Positions 17,791-27,339 are shown, numbered from the stretch's first letter. The stretch: 64,000 nt of DNA from Scandinavium sp036409475 (GCF_036409475.1 NZ_JAYRCK010000011.1:79700-143699); one strand, 5' to 3'. Made by a program: numbers and translations. Notes: generated from the sequence alone by a model not told the origin.

Positions 17791-18708
17791 ATGAGTATTA
17801 TAGTTAACAACTGGCGGATGGATTCTTCGCTTAGCGCATTGATTCATTGTGAATCAGGCGAAATACGTCGTCTGGGCGAATATCACTTTATCCTTTTAGA
17901 AATATTAGCGAAAAATGCTGATATCGCTTTATCACGTTCATATTTAATGTCGGAAGTCTGGAAAAACCGCCTCGTTGGAGGAAACAGCCTTCCAACCGCA
18001 ATCCATGCGTTGCGTGTCGCGGTTGACGATGATGGAAAACAGCAAGAAATCATAAAAACCATCCCCAAAAAAGGCTATCTGTTTAATAAGCGCTATCTGA
18101 CACGTCTCGATCCGCACCGTGAAATAGCAGAAAATATCGTTGATATCAAAAATGGCACATCAGATGAAAACAAAGGAAAATCAGAGCAATGCACTGTAGC
18201 CATAGATGAATCAACGCTGTTCAGTTCAGCATTAAATTTTCCGGGTAAAATAAACGGCCATCGAGTGATAATGACCATCCTGCCAGTTATTATTATCTTA
18301 TTATTCTTGTTTTTTTTTATTGATCACCCTAAAAAAACACCGCCACCCGCAACCACAGATACACCCGTACTGATCAAAGAAGCAGCAGAATATGCGAGCC
18401 ACGTCACAATTTACCATCTGTATGACAAAAATTATTCCCCCGAACATGTCGCATTAGTTCCCCGAAAACTGCACCCCGGCATACTGAAAGTCAATACATT
18501 GCTAGTCAAAAATAATATTACAATGACCCTGTACTACAAAGTATCCCAGGATAAAATCGGACTTGATATTGTACTGAGAAATCAATGCGACAATAACTGG
18601 CAGCTGGTTTTAAACTTAAAAGACTGGCAAAACAAAGTTAATGAAATAAACACATTCCTGTTTCAGGAAGTAGAAAACATGTTAACTGAAATATCTAAAT
18701 GCGAATAA
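17791..18708 (+). CDS. lafZ: LafZ, membrane-anchored winged-helix transcriptional regulator (ToxR/CadC-like)
   Basis: 305 residues. The N-terminal OmpR/CadC-type winged helix (about 1-105) includes LARSYLMSEVW-like and AIHALRVAVDDDGKQQEII, with the wing KTIPKKGYLF. A linker follows, then one transmembrane helix (about 162-184, very Ile/Leu/Phe-rich), then a periplasmic domain of about 120 residues with no recognised fold. This is the topology of ToxR-type regulators that sense outside the cytoplasm. It is the only plus-strand gene between flgA and zur and is divergent from lafA, so lafA is a natural target. The gene is AT-rich compared with its neighbours. Confidence 0.82.
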   Translation: MSIIVNNWRMDSSLSALIHCESGEIRRLGEYHFILLEILAKNADIALSRSYLMSEVWKNRLVGGNSLPTAIHALRVAVDDDGKQQEIIKTIPKKGYLFNKRYLTRLDPHREIAENIVDIKNGTSDENKGKSEQCTVAIDESTLFSSALNFPGKINGHRVIMTILPVIIILLFLFFFIDHPKKTPPPATTDTPVLIKEAAEYASHVTIYHLYDKNYSPEHVALVPRKLHPGILKVNTLLVKNNITMTLYYKVSQDKIGLDIVLRNQCDNNWQLVLNLKDWQNKVNEINTFLFQEVENMLTEISKCE

Positions 18709-18748
18709 CTTTTTAAATTATAGACTTTTTACTCTTTATATCGCCGGA

Positions 18749-19750
18749 CTAATTCAGTAAGTTACGGACCGTTTGATTCGCTAAACGAACCTGTCCGTTC
18801 ACCGCCTGTGCCAATATCTGATAATTGTGATTGGCGTGATCCAGCACCCCACCGAGCGTTTCAGACGCTTTTACCGCACTTTCCGTCAGTGGAAAACGAG
18901 CCATCCCATCAATTAATTGCCTCGCTTTTTCTTGCTGTGCCGCCATTTGTGCGCGCCGCTCGCCAATGACATCCAGCAGCGGTTGTAATCCATCCTGCGA
19001 GCGGGAATTTCCCCGCCGCATATTCTGCAATAATTCGTCCGAACGGGCAGATTCGGCATAAATCTTCAGCGACGTAAACGTTGAGGCTTCCCCCTTATCT
19101 TCCCGGACACTGAACGTCCGTTCAAGCTGCCCCCACTGCTTTTCCGTCGTGGAGAAGGAGAGACCATCCTGTCTGTCGTGGATCTGCACGCCCACGCGAC
19201 GCAGAGCGTTGCTCATCAGCATCTTATATTGCCCAGGCTCCACCTCCTCTCCGACAAGTACGGCTGAAAGCTGCACTTGCCGTCCGTCAGAAACGCTGAA
19301 CATCCTTGACCCCTTCGCGTTGTTTTGCACAATGCTCTCCAGCTCAGGTGACTGGAATATCACCCGCGCCTCGCCCTGCAAAACGGGGGTTAACTGGCGA
19401 TCGATAGCCCCGCCGGACAGTGATGAACGTTTATCCAGCCACTGCGCCACCTCCTCTCCTTTCTGCTGCTGCGCCAGTCCTCCGCGTCGCGCAGCATGGC
19501 GGTAATCCAGTAGCTGTAGCTCCAGATGACCGAGATAATAGTCAGCCTGCTGAAGCGTCGTTAGCTGATCGTTAAGCTGTACGCTGTACCGCTGGGGCCG
19601 GGTTGTAATGAGCGGAGAGGCCGGATAATCACTCACCGTTACAGGCAACGTTTGCCGGACAAGGGCATTCTGGTTAACAGAATGTGGCTGTACCGATGGG
19701 CCAGAAACTCCGTTACCGGAGAGAGGTGTTGTATTTAAACCAACCTGCAT
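18749..19750 (-). CDS. lafW: LafW, putative lateral hook-associated protein
   Basis: 333 residues, soluble, without a signal peptide. The C-terminus (NYQILAQAVNGQVRLANQTVRNLLN) is an amphipathic helix like those of exported flagellar axial proteins. In Flag-2 loci this position, directly after lfgL, is occupied by LafW, described as a hook-associated protein. It follows lfgL with a 25-bp gap, so it is probably in the lfgK-L-lafW operon. The precise role is not established. It could be an export substrate or junction protein. Confidence 0.75.
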   Translation of the reverse strand: MQVGLNTTPLSGNGVSGPSVQPHSVNQNALVRQTLPVTVSDYPASPLITTRPQRYSVQLNDQLTTLQQADYYLGHLELQLLDYRHAARRGGLAQQQKGEEVAQWLDKRSSLSGGAIDRQLTPVLQGEARVIFQSPELESIVQNNAKGSRMFSVSDGRQVQLSAVLVGEEVEPGQYKMLMSNALRRVGVQIHDRQDGLSFSTTEKQWGQLERTFSVREDKGEASTFTSLKIYAESARSDELLQNMRRGNSRSQDGLQPLLDVIGERRAQMAAQQEKARQLIDGMARFPLTESAVKASETLGGVLDHANHNYQILAQAVNGQVRLANQTVRNLLN

Positions 19751-19775
19751 ACTATTCCTGATTGATTGTTCACGG

Positions 19776-20705
19776 TTAAATCACACTAAAAAGGTTCAGC
19801 TCACTCACTTTGGAATACGTTTTCAACGTGGCTTCCATCGCAACTTCCAGACCGGTGAACTGGATGGATGCCGGCCCATAGTCCAGATCGCTCAGTTGAC
19901 CAATCAATTGCTCGTTTGAGGTAGCAATATCCGTCTGGGCGCCACTTAGCATCGACATCGTATTCTGCGTTTCGCCAAGCGAAGCGATGGCCGCGTTTAA
20001 CGAATCAGAGGCGTCATCCACCACATCAATAGCATTCGAAATATCGCTTTGTACCTGGGGATCGCCAGGATCAAGCGACGGATCCTGAAGTTCTTTCGAC
20101 AACGAAGTGAGCGTGTTCAGGACATCAAGACTACTGCCAAAGACATCGCTCACCGCAACATTGGTATCCACCTCAACGCCACTGGAAACGGTTGTCTGTC
20201 GATGTTCACTATTCCCTTGATAGGTGTAGCTATCAGCCACACCATCGCCGTCGTCATCCACGGCCACAATCGGCGGCCGATCGTTAATGGTGCCACCAAA
20301 AATATAATGACCGTCTTCATCCTGATAATTGAGCGCGGACACCATCGCTTCCGTCAGGGACTGAATATCCTGCCCCAGTGTGGCTAACGACTCGATGGAA
20401 TTCGTGCCATTCGCGGCTTCAAGAAGATCGTCGCGTACCGCCAGTAAATCGTTATTCACACCATCCAGGATAGACTCCTGCTGGCTCATCCCGGTCGACG
20501 CGGCATCAATGTTATTCTGGTATTGATCAATCGCCGATTGCTGGCGATTAAGCTGGGTAATACGGGCCGCAGCAATAGGATCATCCGACGGAAGCAAGAT
20601 CCTTTTCCCGGTAGCCATCTGGGTCACAACATGTGCAAGCTCACTGGAAAGATGATTAAAACTCTCCGTCATAGAAACATAAGATTGTTGGGTACTCACT
20701 CGCAT
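19776..20705 (-). CDS. lfgL: Hook-filament junction protein LfgL (FlgL)
   Basis: 309 residues. The N-terminal helix begins MRVSTQQSYVSM, followed by ATGKRILLPSDDPIAAARI, the FlgL signature. The conserved C-terminal helix contains EVAMEATLKTYSKVSELNL. HAP3 joins hook and filament together with LfgK. It follows lfgK with a 17-bp gap. Confidence 0.94.
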   Translation of the reverse strand: MRVSTQQSYVSMTESFNHLSSELAHVVTQMATGKRILLPSDDPIAAARITQLNRQQSAIDQYQNNIDAASTGMSQQESILDGVNNDLLAVRDDLLEAANGTNSIESLATLGQDIQSLTEAMVSALNYQDEDGHYIFGGTINDRPPIVAVDDDGDGVADSYTYQGNSEHRQTTVSSGVEVDTNVAVSDVFGSSLDVLNTLTSLSKELQDPSLDPGDPQVQSDISNAIDVVDDASDSLNAAIASLGETQNTMSMLSGAQTDIATSNEQLIGQLSDLDYGPASIQFTGLEVAMEATLKTYSKVSELNLFSVI

Positions 20706-20722
20706 AACGCTAACTCTCCAGA

Positions 20723-22099
20723 TTAGCCGAACATATCCAGCACAGAATCGAAAATCTCCGCACCCGTTGAGATAACTTTCAGGTTGGCCTCATAGATCTG
20801 CTCATAGGTAATGAGGTTCACCGCTTCTTCATCCATGCTGACCCCACTGACGCTGCTCTGCTGGTTTTGAGCTTCCGAGTAAACGTTCGCTGCCGCTTCG
20901 GCCTCCGTCTGATTCTGTTGGCTGTAGATACCGATGTTGCTGATGATCGACGAGCACGCTTCCCCCACGGTGACGCTACCGAGGTTGTCGATCTCCAGCG
21001 GCTCGGTAGAAATATCAATCAGCGCCTGCAGATTGTCACTGTTGCCGGTCTCACCTGGCGAACTGGAAAATGCCAGCTCATCCGCCGTGATATCCGGATT
21101 GACCTCCAGCGGACCCTCTTCAGCATCCTCGTCATAAATAAACAGCGGAGCCCCAGGATTGCCATTAAGATCGTAACCCTGCGCAAGCTGAGCGTTGACC
21201 GCATCGGCAAACTGTTCAGCCATACTGCTAATGGTGTCCGACATCGGTGTCAGTACCTGATTCTGGTAATCAAATAACGCCCCTAGTGAACCGCCGGTAT
21301 CCTCGGTCATTGACGACGTTGTCCCCGCAAAAGTCAGCGACATGCTTTGGGTACCGTCAGCGTTCGTCTCCAGCTCAATGGTGGAACTTTCCTGACCGCT
21401 GACCAGAGGCTGACCGTTTTGCAACGTCACGTTATAGTTGCCTTCGTCGTCGATATTGACCTGTACGTCCATAATGCCGCTGAGCTGCTCAACCATCTGG
21501 TCACGCGCATCATACAGCGCAGATGCGTTATCACCGTTGGCTTCAGCTTCAGCAATTTGCTGGTTGTAGCTGGCAATCCCGCTGGTCAAAGTATTGACCT
21601 GCTCGATCATTGCCTGCTCCTGGCTGATGATTTCACTGCTTTGTGAGTCGATGTAATCCAGCGTGTTATCCATACGCAGTGCCAGCGCGTCGGCCTCACT
21701 GATGATCTGTTCACGCAATGCCGAATCGTCCGGGCTGGTCGTTGCTTCATTAAGTGCAGCGAAAAAGTTATCAAACCCACCGCTCAGGCTGCTGTTCTCA
21801 TCACTGAGCACGGATTCCAGCTGCGCCAGATACTGCTGCTGCGTGCTGTAATAGCCATAGTCGCTGGCGGCATACCAGACCTGGTTAACCTGATACTGAT
21901 TTGACACGCGGCGAATACTATCCACCTGCACACCGTTACCGGCGCTGTTTGACGACCCCGAACTGGCCCCAATACTGCTGGTCACCGCAATCTGTCTGGT
22001 ATAGCCATTCGTCATCGCGTTAGCCGTGTTTTGCGCCGTGACATCCAGCTCTACCTGCGCCGTGGATGCGCCACTGTAGCCAATATTAATCATATCCAT
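20723..22099 (-). CDS. lfgK: Hook-associated protein LfgK (FlgK)
   Basis: 458 residues. The N-terminus MDMINIGYSGASTAQVELDVTA-type and TNGYTRQ are FlgK signatures, as is the C-terminal EAVNLITYEQIYEANLKVIS. HAP1 forms the first junction ring on the hook. The ATG at 22099 was chosen because GAGG lies 8 bp upstream. A LafS-type promoter motif lies 44 bp upstream, so the gene can be expressed as a late gene as well as from the early operon. Confidence 0.94.
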   Translation of the reverse strand: MDMINIGYSGASTAQVELDVTAQNTANAMTNGYTRQIAVTSSIGASSGSSNSAGNGVQVDSIRRVSNQYQVNQVWYAASDYGYYSTQQQYLAQLESVLSDENSSLSGGFDNFFAALNEATTSPDDSALREQIISEADALALRMDNTLDYIDSQSSEIISQEQAMIEQVNTLTSGIASYNQQIAEAEANGDNASALYDARDQMVEQLSGIMDVQVNIDDEGNYNVTLQNGQPLVSGQESSTIELETNADGTQSMSLTFAGTTSSMTEDTGGSLGALFDYQNQVLTPMSDTISSMAEQFADAVNAQLAQGYDLNGNPGAPLFIYDEDAEEGPLEVNPDITADELAFSSSPGETGNSDNLQALIDISTEPLEIDNLGSVTVGEACSSIISNIGIYSQQNQTEAEAAANVYSEAQNQQSSVSGVSMDEEAVNLITYEQIYEANLKVISTGAEIFDSVLDMFG

Positions 22100-22142
22100 C
22101 AGAAATCCTCGCCGGAGTGCCATTAACAACCTTACTGGTTAA

Positions 22143-22171
22143 AAAGCGGCGGCAAACCCACCGTTCTTAAA
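22143..22171 (-). promoter_or_regulatory. Predicted LafS (sigma-28) promoter of lfgK
   Basis: The minus strand reads TTTAAG, 14 bp, CGCCGCTTT, with the same spacing as the lafA and lfgM sites. It lies in the short gap between lfgJ and lfgK. flgK of Salmonella also has a late promoter. Confidence 0.6.
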
Positions 22172-22185
22172 CTGCCGCATGATCT

Positions 22186-22494
22186 TTAGCTTTTGCGTTG
22201 CGGCGAAAGTTGCCTGACTATCATGTCCGCAATCCCGATGCCATGCTGCGCAAGCGAATTACACAGCTGGTCATCATAAAGCCCCTGCATCATGCGCACA
22301 GAATCACTGTTGAGAGGGTTGTCTTTCGAATCAAAGATCGCATCCGTTTTACGCATTTCTTTCAACATGTTACGTAAAAAAATCGCTTCAAACTGCTGAG
22401 AGGCTTTCTGCAAATCATTGTCTTTGATTTTGGGGTCCATGAAGGCATCGCTACCGTCAATTCCCCCTCCGTGGCTTATCTTCATCTTCGTCAT
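22186..22494 (-). CDS. lfgJ: Short rod-cap protein LfgJ (FlgJ rod-binding domain only)
   Basis: 102 residues covering only the FlgJ N-terminal rod-capping domain (ASQQFEAIFLRNMLKEMRKT, then GLYDDQLCNSLAQHGIGIAD). The C-terminal peptidoglycan hydrolase domain of the roughly 310-residue enterobacterial FlgJ is absent, and the frame ends cleanly with no degraded remainder. The start overlaps the lfgI stop (TGATG). A separate hydrolase would be needed to open the wall for the rod; the NlpC/P60 gene at 51647 is a candidate. Confidence 0.9.
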   Translation of the reverse strand: MTKMKISHGGGIDGSDAFMDPKIKDNDLQKASQQFEAIFLRNMLKEMRKTDAIFDSKDNPLNSDSVRMMQGLYDDQLCNSLAQHGIGIADMIVRQLSPQRKS

Positions 22495-23615
22495 CAAATT
22501 ATCTCCAGATCGGCATCCAGCGCACCCGCTTCATGCAGTGCCTGCAAAATAGACATAATATCGTCCGGCGTCGCGCCCAGACTGTTGAGGGCGTTAACCA
22601 ACGTCTTCAGGCTGCTGGATTCCGGCAGGTTGATCATCCCAGACCGGGGGCGATTCACCGAAATATTGCTCTGCGATGTAACCGCAGTTCGTCCACCAGC
22701 AAGGGCATTTGGCTGACTCACGTTAGCACTTTCATTAATAGACACCGTCAGGCTACCGTGTGAAACCGCCGCCGTATGCAGCGCGATACCGTCTCCCATC
22801 ACCACCGTGCCGGTACGCGAGTTGAACACCACGCGGGCGCGAACTTTCTCAGCCTGAATCTGAACATCATCCAGTTGCGACATAAACGCCACGCGAGCGC
22901 CAGGACTGGTCGGTGCGCGAACAATAACGTTGGTCGAGCTTTGCGCTGTTGCAATGCCGCCAAATGCCGCGTTGATTGCGCCAGCAATATTGTTGGCATC
23001 TTTAAATGAAGGTCGCTTCAGATTCAGGGTGATGGTATCGCCCAGCTGGAAATCGCTGGGGATTTCACGCTCAACCGTTGCACCGTTGGGGATCAATCCC
23101 GCCGTCGGGGTATTCACGGTCACGCTGGAACCACTGGAGCCCGTCGCATTCATACCGCCAACCACCACACTCCCCTGCGCCAGCGCATACACTTCACCAT
23201 CAGCGCCGCGAAGCTGGGTTAGCAGTAAGGTTCCGCCGCGCAGGCTTTTGGCATCGCCAATGGAAGAAACGGTAATATCAATCGTCTGCCCACGGGAGTA
23301 CATCGGCGGCAGACTCGCGCTGACGGCCACCGCCGCAACGTTTTTCACTTTCGGGTCAATTTTTGTCGGCAGCTGTACGCCAAACTGACGCAGCATGTTG
23401 GTGAGGGTCTGGTTAGTGAACTTCACCTGGTTTTTATCCCCCGTGCCGTCCAGTCCAACAACCAGGCTGTAGCCCACAAGCTGGTTTTCCCTCACCCCCT
23501 GGACATTGACCAGTGATTCAAGGGATTGTGCCTGCGTCACGCCAGACATCACCAGGCAAAGCGCGGTGAAAGCACCGTTTAACACCTTCATCCAGCGCCC
23601 ATTTGAGTTTTGCAT
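22494..23615 (-). CDS. lfgI: Flagellar P-ring protein LfgI (FlgI)
   Basis: 373 residues with a Sec signal peptide (about MKVLNGAFTALCLVMSGVTQA) and mature FlgI signatures SLVNVQGVRENQLVGYSLVV and GLDGTGDK. It forms the P-ring in the peptidoglycan layer. The ATG at 23615 has GGAG 6 bp upstream. It overlaps lfgJ. Confidence 0.95.
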   Translation of the reverse strand: MQNSNGRWMKVLNGAFTALCLVMSGVTQAQSLESLVNVQGVRENQLVGYSLVVGLDGTGDKNQVKFTNQTLTNMLRQFGVQLPTKIDPKVKNVAAVAVSASLPPMYSRGQTIDITVSSIGDAKSLRGGTLLLTQLRGADGEVYALAQGSVVVGGMNATGSSGSSVTVNTPTAGLIPNGATVEREIPSDFQLGDTITLNLKRPSFKDANNIAGAINAAFGGIATAQSSTNVIVRAPTSPGARVAFMSQLDDVQIQAEKVRARVVFNSRTGTVVMGDGIALHTAAVSHGSLTVSINESANVSQPNALAGGRTAVTSQSNISVNRPRSGMINLPESSSLKTLVNALNSLGATPDDIMSILQALHEAGALDADLEII

Positions 23616-23629
23616 GTCATTCTCCGGCA

Positions 23630-24325
23630 TCAAATCGGGAAGAGAGGATGGTTAAACAACCGCGTCAGCCAGCCTGCCGCGTTAGCGTCGCTGAGCGCCC
23701 CGCGTCCCGCATATGAGATACGCGCATCGGCAATACGTTGCGATGAAACAGAGTTATCGTTTTGAATATCGTCGGCGCGTACCAGGCCGCTCAGACGAAT
23801 ATATTCATCGCCCTGATTGAGGGTGAGCCATTTTTCACCGCGAATTTCCAGGATACCGTTCGGCTGCACCGAGTGCACGGACACGGTAATTTCACCGCGC
23901 AAACTGTTCTGCTGTTGGGATGTCGCACTACCGTTAAAATTCCGATTAGCATCAATAGAGCCTGAGATATTCTCTTTGGTGTGACCCGAAATGACCGGCG
24001 GGGCGACATCAACCGTGTTGCTCTTGCCGAAATTGGTTTTCGCCTGTTTGCTGGACTGCGTTGATTCCTCCAGTATCACCGTCAGAATGTCGCCCACGCG
24101 ATAGGCTCGTCTGTCCGCGGTTAACGACCAGTTGTAACCCGTTTCAAATACGCCACCCGCGCGACCATCCGCTGGCGGCGGCTGTTCCGTCTTCGGAGGA
24201 GCGAAGAATTCATCATTTTTTTTGACCAGAATCGTTTGCGATTCACACCCGCCAAGCAGGGGAAGCAACATCATCAGCCATAAATAATTTTTCACTTTCT
24301 GCCTACTAAATTCATTCAAACGCAT
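23630..24325 (-). CDS. lfgH: Flagellar L-ring lipoprotein LfgH (FlgH)
   Basis: 231 residues with a lipoprotein signal ending in the lipobox LLGGC (cysteine near residue 27). FlgH features are GDILTVILEESTQSSKQA and GRGALSDANAAGWLTRLF near the C-terminus. It forms the outer-membrane L-ring. The ATG at 24325 was preferred to a TTG five codons upstream. A 246-bp gap containing a repeat element separates it from lfgG. Confidence 0.94.
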   Translation of the reverse strand: MRLNEFSRQKVKNYLWLMMLLPLLGGCESQTILVKKNDEFFAPPKTEQPPPADGRAGGVFETGYNWSLTADRRAYRVGDILTVILEESTQSSKQAKTNFGKSNTVDVAPPVISGHTKENISGSIDANRNFNGSATSQQQNSLRGEITVSVHSVQPNGILEIRGEKWLTLNQGDEYIRLSGLVRADDIQNDNSVSSQRIADARISYAGRGALSDANAAGWLTRLFNHPLFPI

Positions 24326-24394
24326 CGATATTTCCGGCAATGCCCGACAGCACGTCGCTTTTCAGGCAGCAGAGGCTAAGGCCACATAAGGTGG

Positions 24395-24541
24395 CCTGAG
24401 ACTGATGACAAACCTCCAACGAATAAAGATTTGTTTTTAGTCACCGAACAAAAAATAAGGAAAATCAATTTATTGATTTTCGGCTGCTCACCACAAAGAA
24501 GGAAAAACCACGCTTTTTCCTTCTTTGTCAGCAACCTGAGG
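24395..24541 (+). repeat. MITE-like inverted repeat element, copy B (between lfgG and lfgH)
   Basis: 147 bp. The ends are CCTGAGACTGATGACAAA and, reversed, CCTCAGGTTGCTGACAAA, an imperfect 18-bp terminal inverted repeat. Inside are the hairpin ACAAAGAAGGAAAAACC/CTTTTTCCTTCTTTGT and AAAATCAATTTATTGATTTT. An identical 17-bp palindrome (GGCCACATAAGGTGGCC) lies at both edges (24380-24396 and 24540-24556). The copy at 29763-29908 is the same element inverted. It does not match ERIC as remembered. It has no coding capacity. Confidence 0.8.
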
Positions 24542-24571
24542 CCACATAAGGTGGCCTTAGTCTTGAGAGCG

Positions 24572-25357
24572 TTACAGGGTCTGGCTAATAAATTGCAGCA
24601 TATCATCGGCCGCAGAAACCATTTTGGCGTTCATCTCATAGGCGCGCTGAACCGTGATCATCGCCACCATTTCGTTGACAATGTCCACATTGGATCCTTC
24701 CAGCGCACCGTCCTGTAACGTCCCCAGACCGTCTTCGCCAGGAATACCTTCCGTCGGCTGTCCGCTGGCGGCAGTTTCCAGATAAAGGTTGTCGCCCTGA
24801 GCAGAAAGCCCTGCCGGGTTGGCGAAATTCACCAGCGTCAGTTGACCAAGTTCAGTCGGTTCGCTTTCGCCGGGGAGTACCGCGGACACGGTGCCATCCG
24901 AAGCAAAAGCGACATTGGTCGAGCCTTCCGGAACATCGATTTCCGGTTGCAGCGGGAGTCCCTGGGAATCGGTTAAAACGCCATCGGCGTTGATCTGCAG
25001 GTTACCGTCACGGGTATACGCAATGTCACCATTGGGTTTTTGTACCTGCAAAAAACCCTGCCCCATAATGGCGATGTTCATCGTGTTATCGGTGGTTTCC
25101 ACATTCCCTTCGGTGAAGGTTTTTTGCGTCCCGACAATGCGTACACCGCTACCGAACTGCAATCCAGTCGGCATCATGTTGTTCTGATCGAGCATCGCGC
25201 CCGGCGCTTCCTGAGTCTGGTAAAACAGATCCTGGAACATCACGCGGTCACGCTTAAAGCCCGTGGTATTGACGTTGGCGATGTTGTTCGCAATCGCACT
25301 CATCTCAGCATCCTGCGCCGACAGGCCGGTTTTGCTGATCCATAACGCTGCATTCAT
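24572..25357 (-). CDS. lfgG: Flagellar distal rod protein LfgG (FlgG)
   Basis: 261 residues, the family length. The N-terminus is MNAALWISKTGLSAQDAEMS, then IANNIANVNTTGFKRDRVMF; the C-terminus is VNEMVAMITVQRAYEMNAKM. It forms the distal rod that crosses the P- and L-rings. Confidence 0.96.
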   Translation of the reverse strand: MNAALWISKTGLSAQDAEMSAIANNIANVNTTGFKRDRVMFQDLFYQTQEAPGAMLDQNNMMPTGLQFGSGVRIVGTQKTFTEGNVETTDNTMNIAIMGQGFLQVQKPNGDIAYTRDGNLQINADGVLTDSQGLPLQPEIDVPEGSTNVAFASDGTVSAVLPGESEPTELGQLTLVNFANPAGLSAQGDNLYLETAASGQPTEGIPGEDGLGTLQDGALEGSNVDIVNEMVAMITVQRAYEMNAKMVSAADDMLQFISQTL

Positions 25358-25387
25358 AATGCTTTATTCCTGATTAAAGACGGCGAC

Positions 25388-26125
25388 TCAGGAGCCGCGT
25401 AACAGCCGATTGCCCGAATCACTCAGGTTTTCGGCTGTTTTCATCATTTTGATTTGCGCTTCAAACTGGCGGTTCATCGCAATAGAAGACATCATTTCAC
25501 TGACCGCTGACACATTGCTGCCTTCCAGAAAACCGTCGCTCACTTTGATGTTTTCATCACGCTGCGCCGGAATACCGTCAGCAGTCACCAGCATACCTTC
25601 GGCGTTTTTCGCCAGGTTATTGACCGGGATATCCACCAGCTTCAGACGATCAACGTCCATCGTGGCCGTTACATCGCCATCGTCAGGAGTCACTGACAGC
25701 GTGCCGTCGCTGCCAAATGAGGCAATCGTATTCGGTGGCAGAATGATTGGGCCGTTATCCCCGAGCACAGCGTAACCATTGATCGTTAACTGCCCCTGAT
25801 CGTCCTGCTGAATATTGCCGTTACGCGTATAGACTTCGTTACCAGCACTATCCTGGACGGCGATATACCCGGTCCCCTGAATCGCAACATCCAACGGGCG
25901 CTCCGTTTTCTCTGCCTCACCGGTGCTGTCATTGACGCCGCTCTGGTTTTCCTGCGCCATGTAGCGCGTGGTAAATCCGCTCCCCCGAACCGCGTCGTTG
26001 CGCGACATCGCCATATCGGCACGAAAACCGTTGGCATTCACGTTGGCAAGGTTATTGGCGCTGATTTGCTGCTCCAGTAACGTCTGCGTCGCACCGCTCA
26101 GTGCGGTATAAATCAATCGATCCAT
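25388..26125 (-). CDS. lfgF: Flagellar proximal rod protein LfgF (FlgF)
   Basis: 245 residues, with MDRLIYTALSGATQTLLEQQ and ISANNLANVNANGFRADM at the N-terminus and MMSSIAMNRQFEAQIKMM at the C-terminus, the FlgF pattern. It forms the proximal rod. It is followed by lfgG after 30 bp. Confidence 0.95.
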   Translation of the reverse strand: MDRLIYTALSGATQTLLEQQISANNLANVNANGFRADMAMSRNDAVRGSGFTTRYMAQENQSGVNDSTGEAEKTERPLDVAIQGTGYIAVQDSAGNEVYTRNGNIQQDDQGQLTINGYAVLGDNGPIILPPNTIASFGSDGTLSVTPDDGDVTATMDVDRLKLVDIPVNNLAKNAEGMLVTADGIPAQRDENIKVSDGFLEGSNVSAVSEMMSSIAMNRQFEAQIKMMKTAENLSDSGNRLLRGS

Positions 26126-26136
26126 TCTTCTGCGCC

Positions 26137-27339
26137 TTACATCGCCTGGAAGAGAGCCTGATCCAGCTGCGTACTGGTCGAGATAACTTTGGTGTTCGCC
26201 TCGTAGTTACGCTGGGCAGTCATCAAATCGACCAGCTCCGTGGTGATGTCCACGTTGGAACTTTCGAGCATGCCGGAAGAGAGCGTGCCGCAAGAACCTG
26301 ACCCCGGAACACCTATCACCGGTGCCCCTGATTCGCCCGTCTGAACCCACGACGTGCCGCTTACTGCCTGCAAACCGTTCTCATCCGGGAACGTTGCCAG
26401 CACTATCTGACCTTGCAGCATGCGTTCGCCGTTGCTGTAGGTGGCGTAGACTTTTCCGTCATCATCCACCTGGATACCGTTTTGCTCCGCGGAGGCATAC
26501 CCGTTCGCCGAGTTGGTGGTCACAGAGAAGTCAGATCCATACTGGGTACAGTCGGAGTAATCGACGGTCATTGAGATCGGTGCGGCCTCACCGGTTTCAA
26601 AGGTGAGGGTTTGCGGCCCTGTTGGCGAGACCAGTTTCCCGGAATCAGGATCGAAGGTTAAGGTGATTGCCGGCGCGCTGTCCTGAAGCTCACCATCGAA
26701 GGTGTACTGTACTTCCCAGGTGTTATCGCCGGTTTTGGTAAAGTACTGGCTGACTGAGTGCTCATTGCCCAATGAGTCATACACTATCGTGGTGTAGCTG
26801 TCGGTGTAGGAATTGACATCCGTCGGATCAAACGGGGTTGTCGTACGATCGATGCTTTCATCGCTCGCATTGAGGTTGGCCGTAAACGTCATACTGTCCG
26901 ACGCCTGCGCCGGAATGCTGCCGGTTTTAATCTGGATATTGGTGACGGCACCGGTTTGCAGCGTACCGCTGTCATCAACAGGATAGCCCTGTAGATAGTC
27001 ACCGGAAGCATTAACAATGTAACCGTCTTTATCGGTGACAAAAGATCCGGCGCGGGTATAGGTAATATTGCCGGCGCTGTCGCACATAATAAAAAAACCG
27101 TCATTGTTGATAGCCAGATCCAGCGTATTGCCCGTAGAAAGCATCGAGCCGCCACGGGAAATGCTTTGCGCCGTGCCCGCCACGCTGACACCCATTGCCT
27201 GCGCCCCTGCATACATTGCAGAGAACTGCGTGGTTTCCGATTTATATCCCACCGTACCGGAGTTTGCGATGTTGTTACTGATGCCATCCAGCTGTTCGTC
27301 GACGGCATTCAGCCCCGTCGCTGCAATTTCATAACTCAT
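26137..27339 (-). CDS. lfgE: Flagellar hook protein LfgE (FlgE)
   Basis: 400 residues, close to Salmonella FlgE (403). The N-terminus is MSYEIAATGLNAVDEQLDGI and the C-terminal helix includes TTELVDLMTAQRNYEANTKV. It is the hook subunit, capped by LfgD during assembly, with length set by LafE. Confidence 0.96.
   Translation of the reverse strand: MSYEIAATGLNAVDEQLDGISNNIANSGTVGYKSETTQFSAMYAGAQAMGVSVAGTAQSISRGGSMLSTGNTLDLAINNDGFFIMCDSAGNITYTRAGSFVTDKDGYIVNASGDYLQGYPVDDSGTLQTGAVTNIQIKTGSIPAQASDSMTFTANLNASDESIDRTTTPFDPTDVNSYTDSYTTIVYDSLGNEHSVSQYFTKTGDNTWEVQYTFDGELQDSAPAITLTFDPDSGKLVSPTGPQTLTFETGEAAPISMTVDYSDCTQYGSDFSVTTNSANGYASAEQNGIQVDDDGKVYATYSNGERMLQGQIVLATFPDENGLQAVSGTSWVQTGESGAPVIGVPGSGSCGTLSSGMLESSNVDITTELVDLMTAQRNYEANTKVISTSTQLDQALFQAM

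Noticed and set aside
24395..24541. ERIC element
   Set aside because: Size is similar (about 127 bp) but the conserved ERIC core as remembered is not present and the terminal repeats differ.
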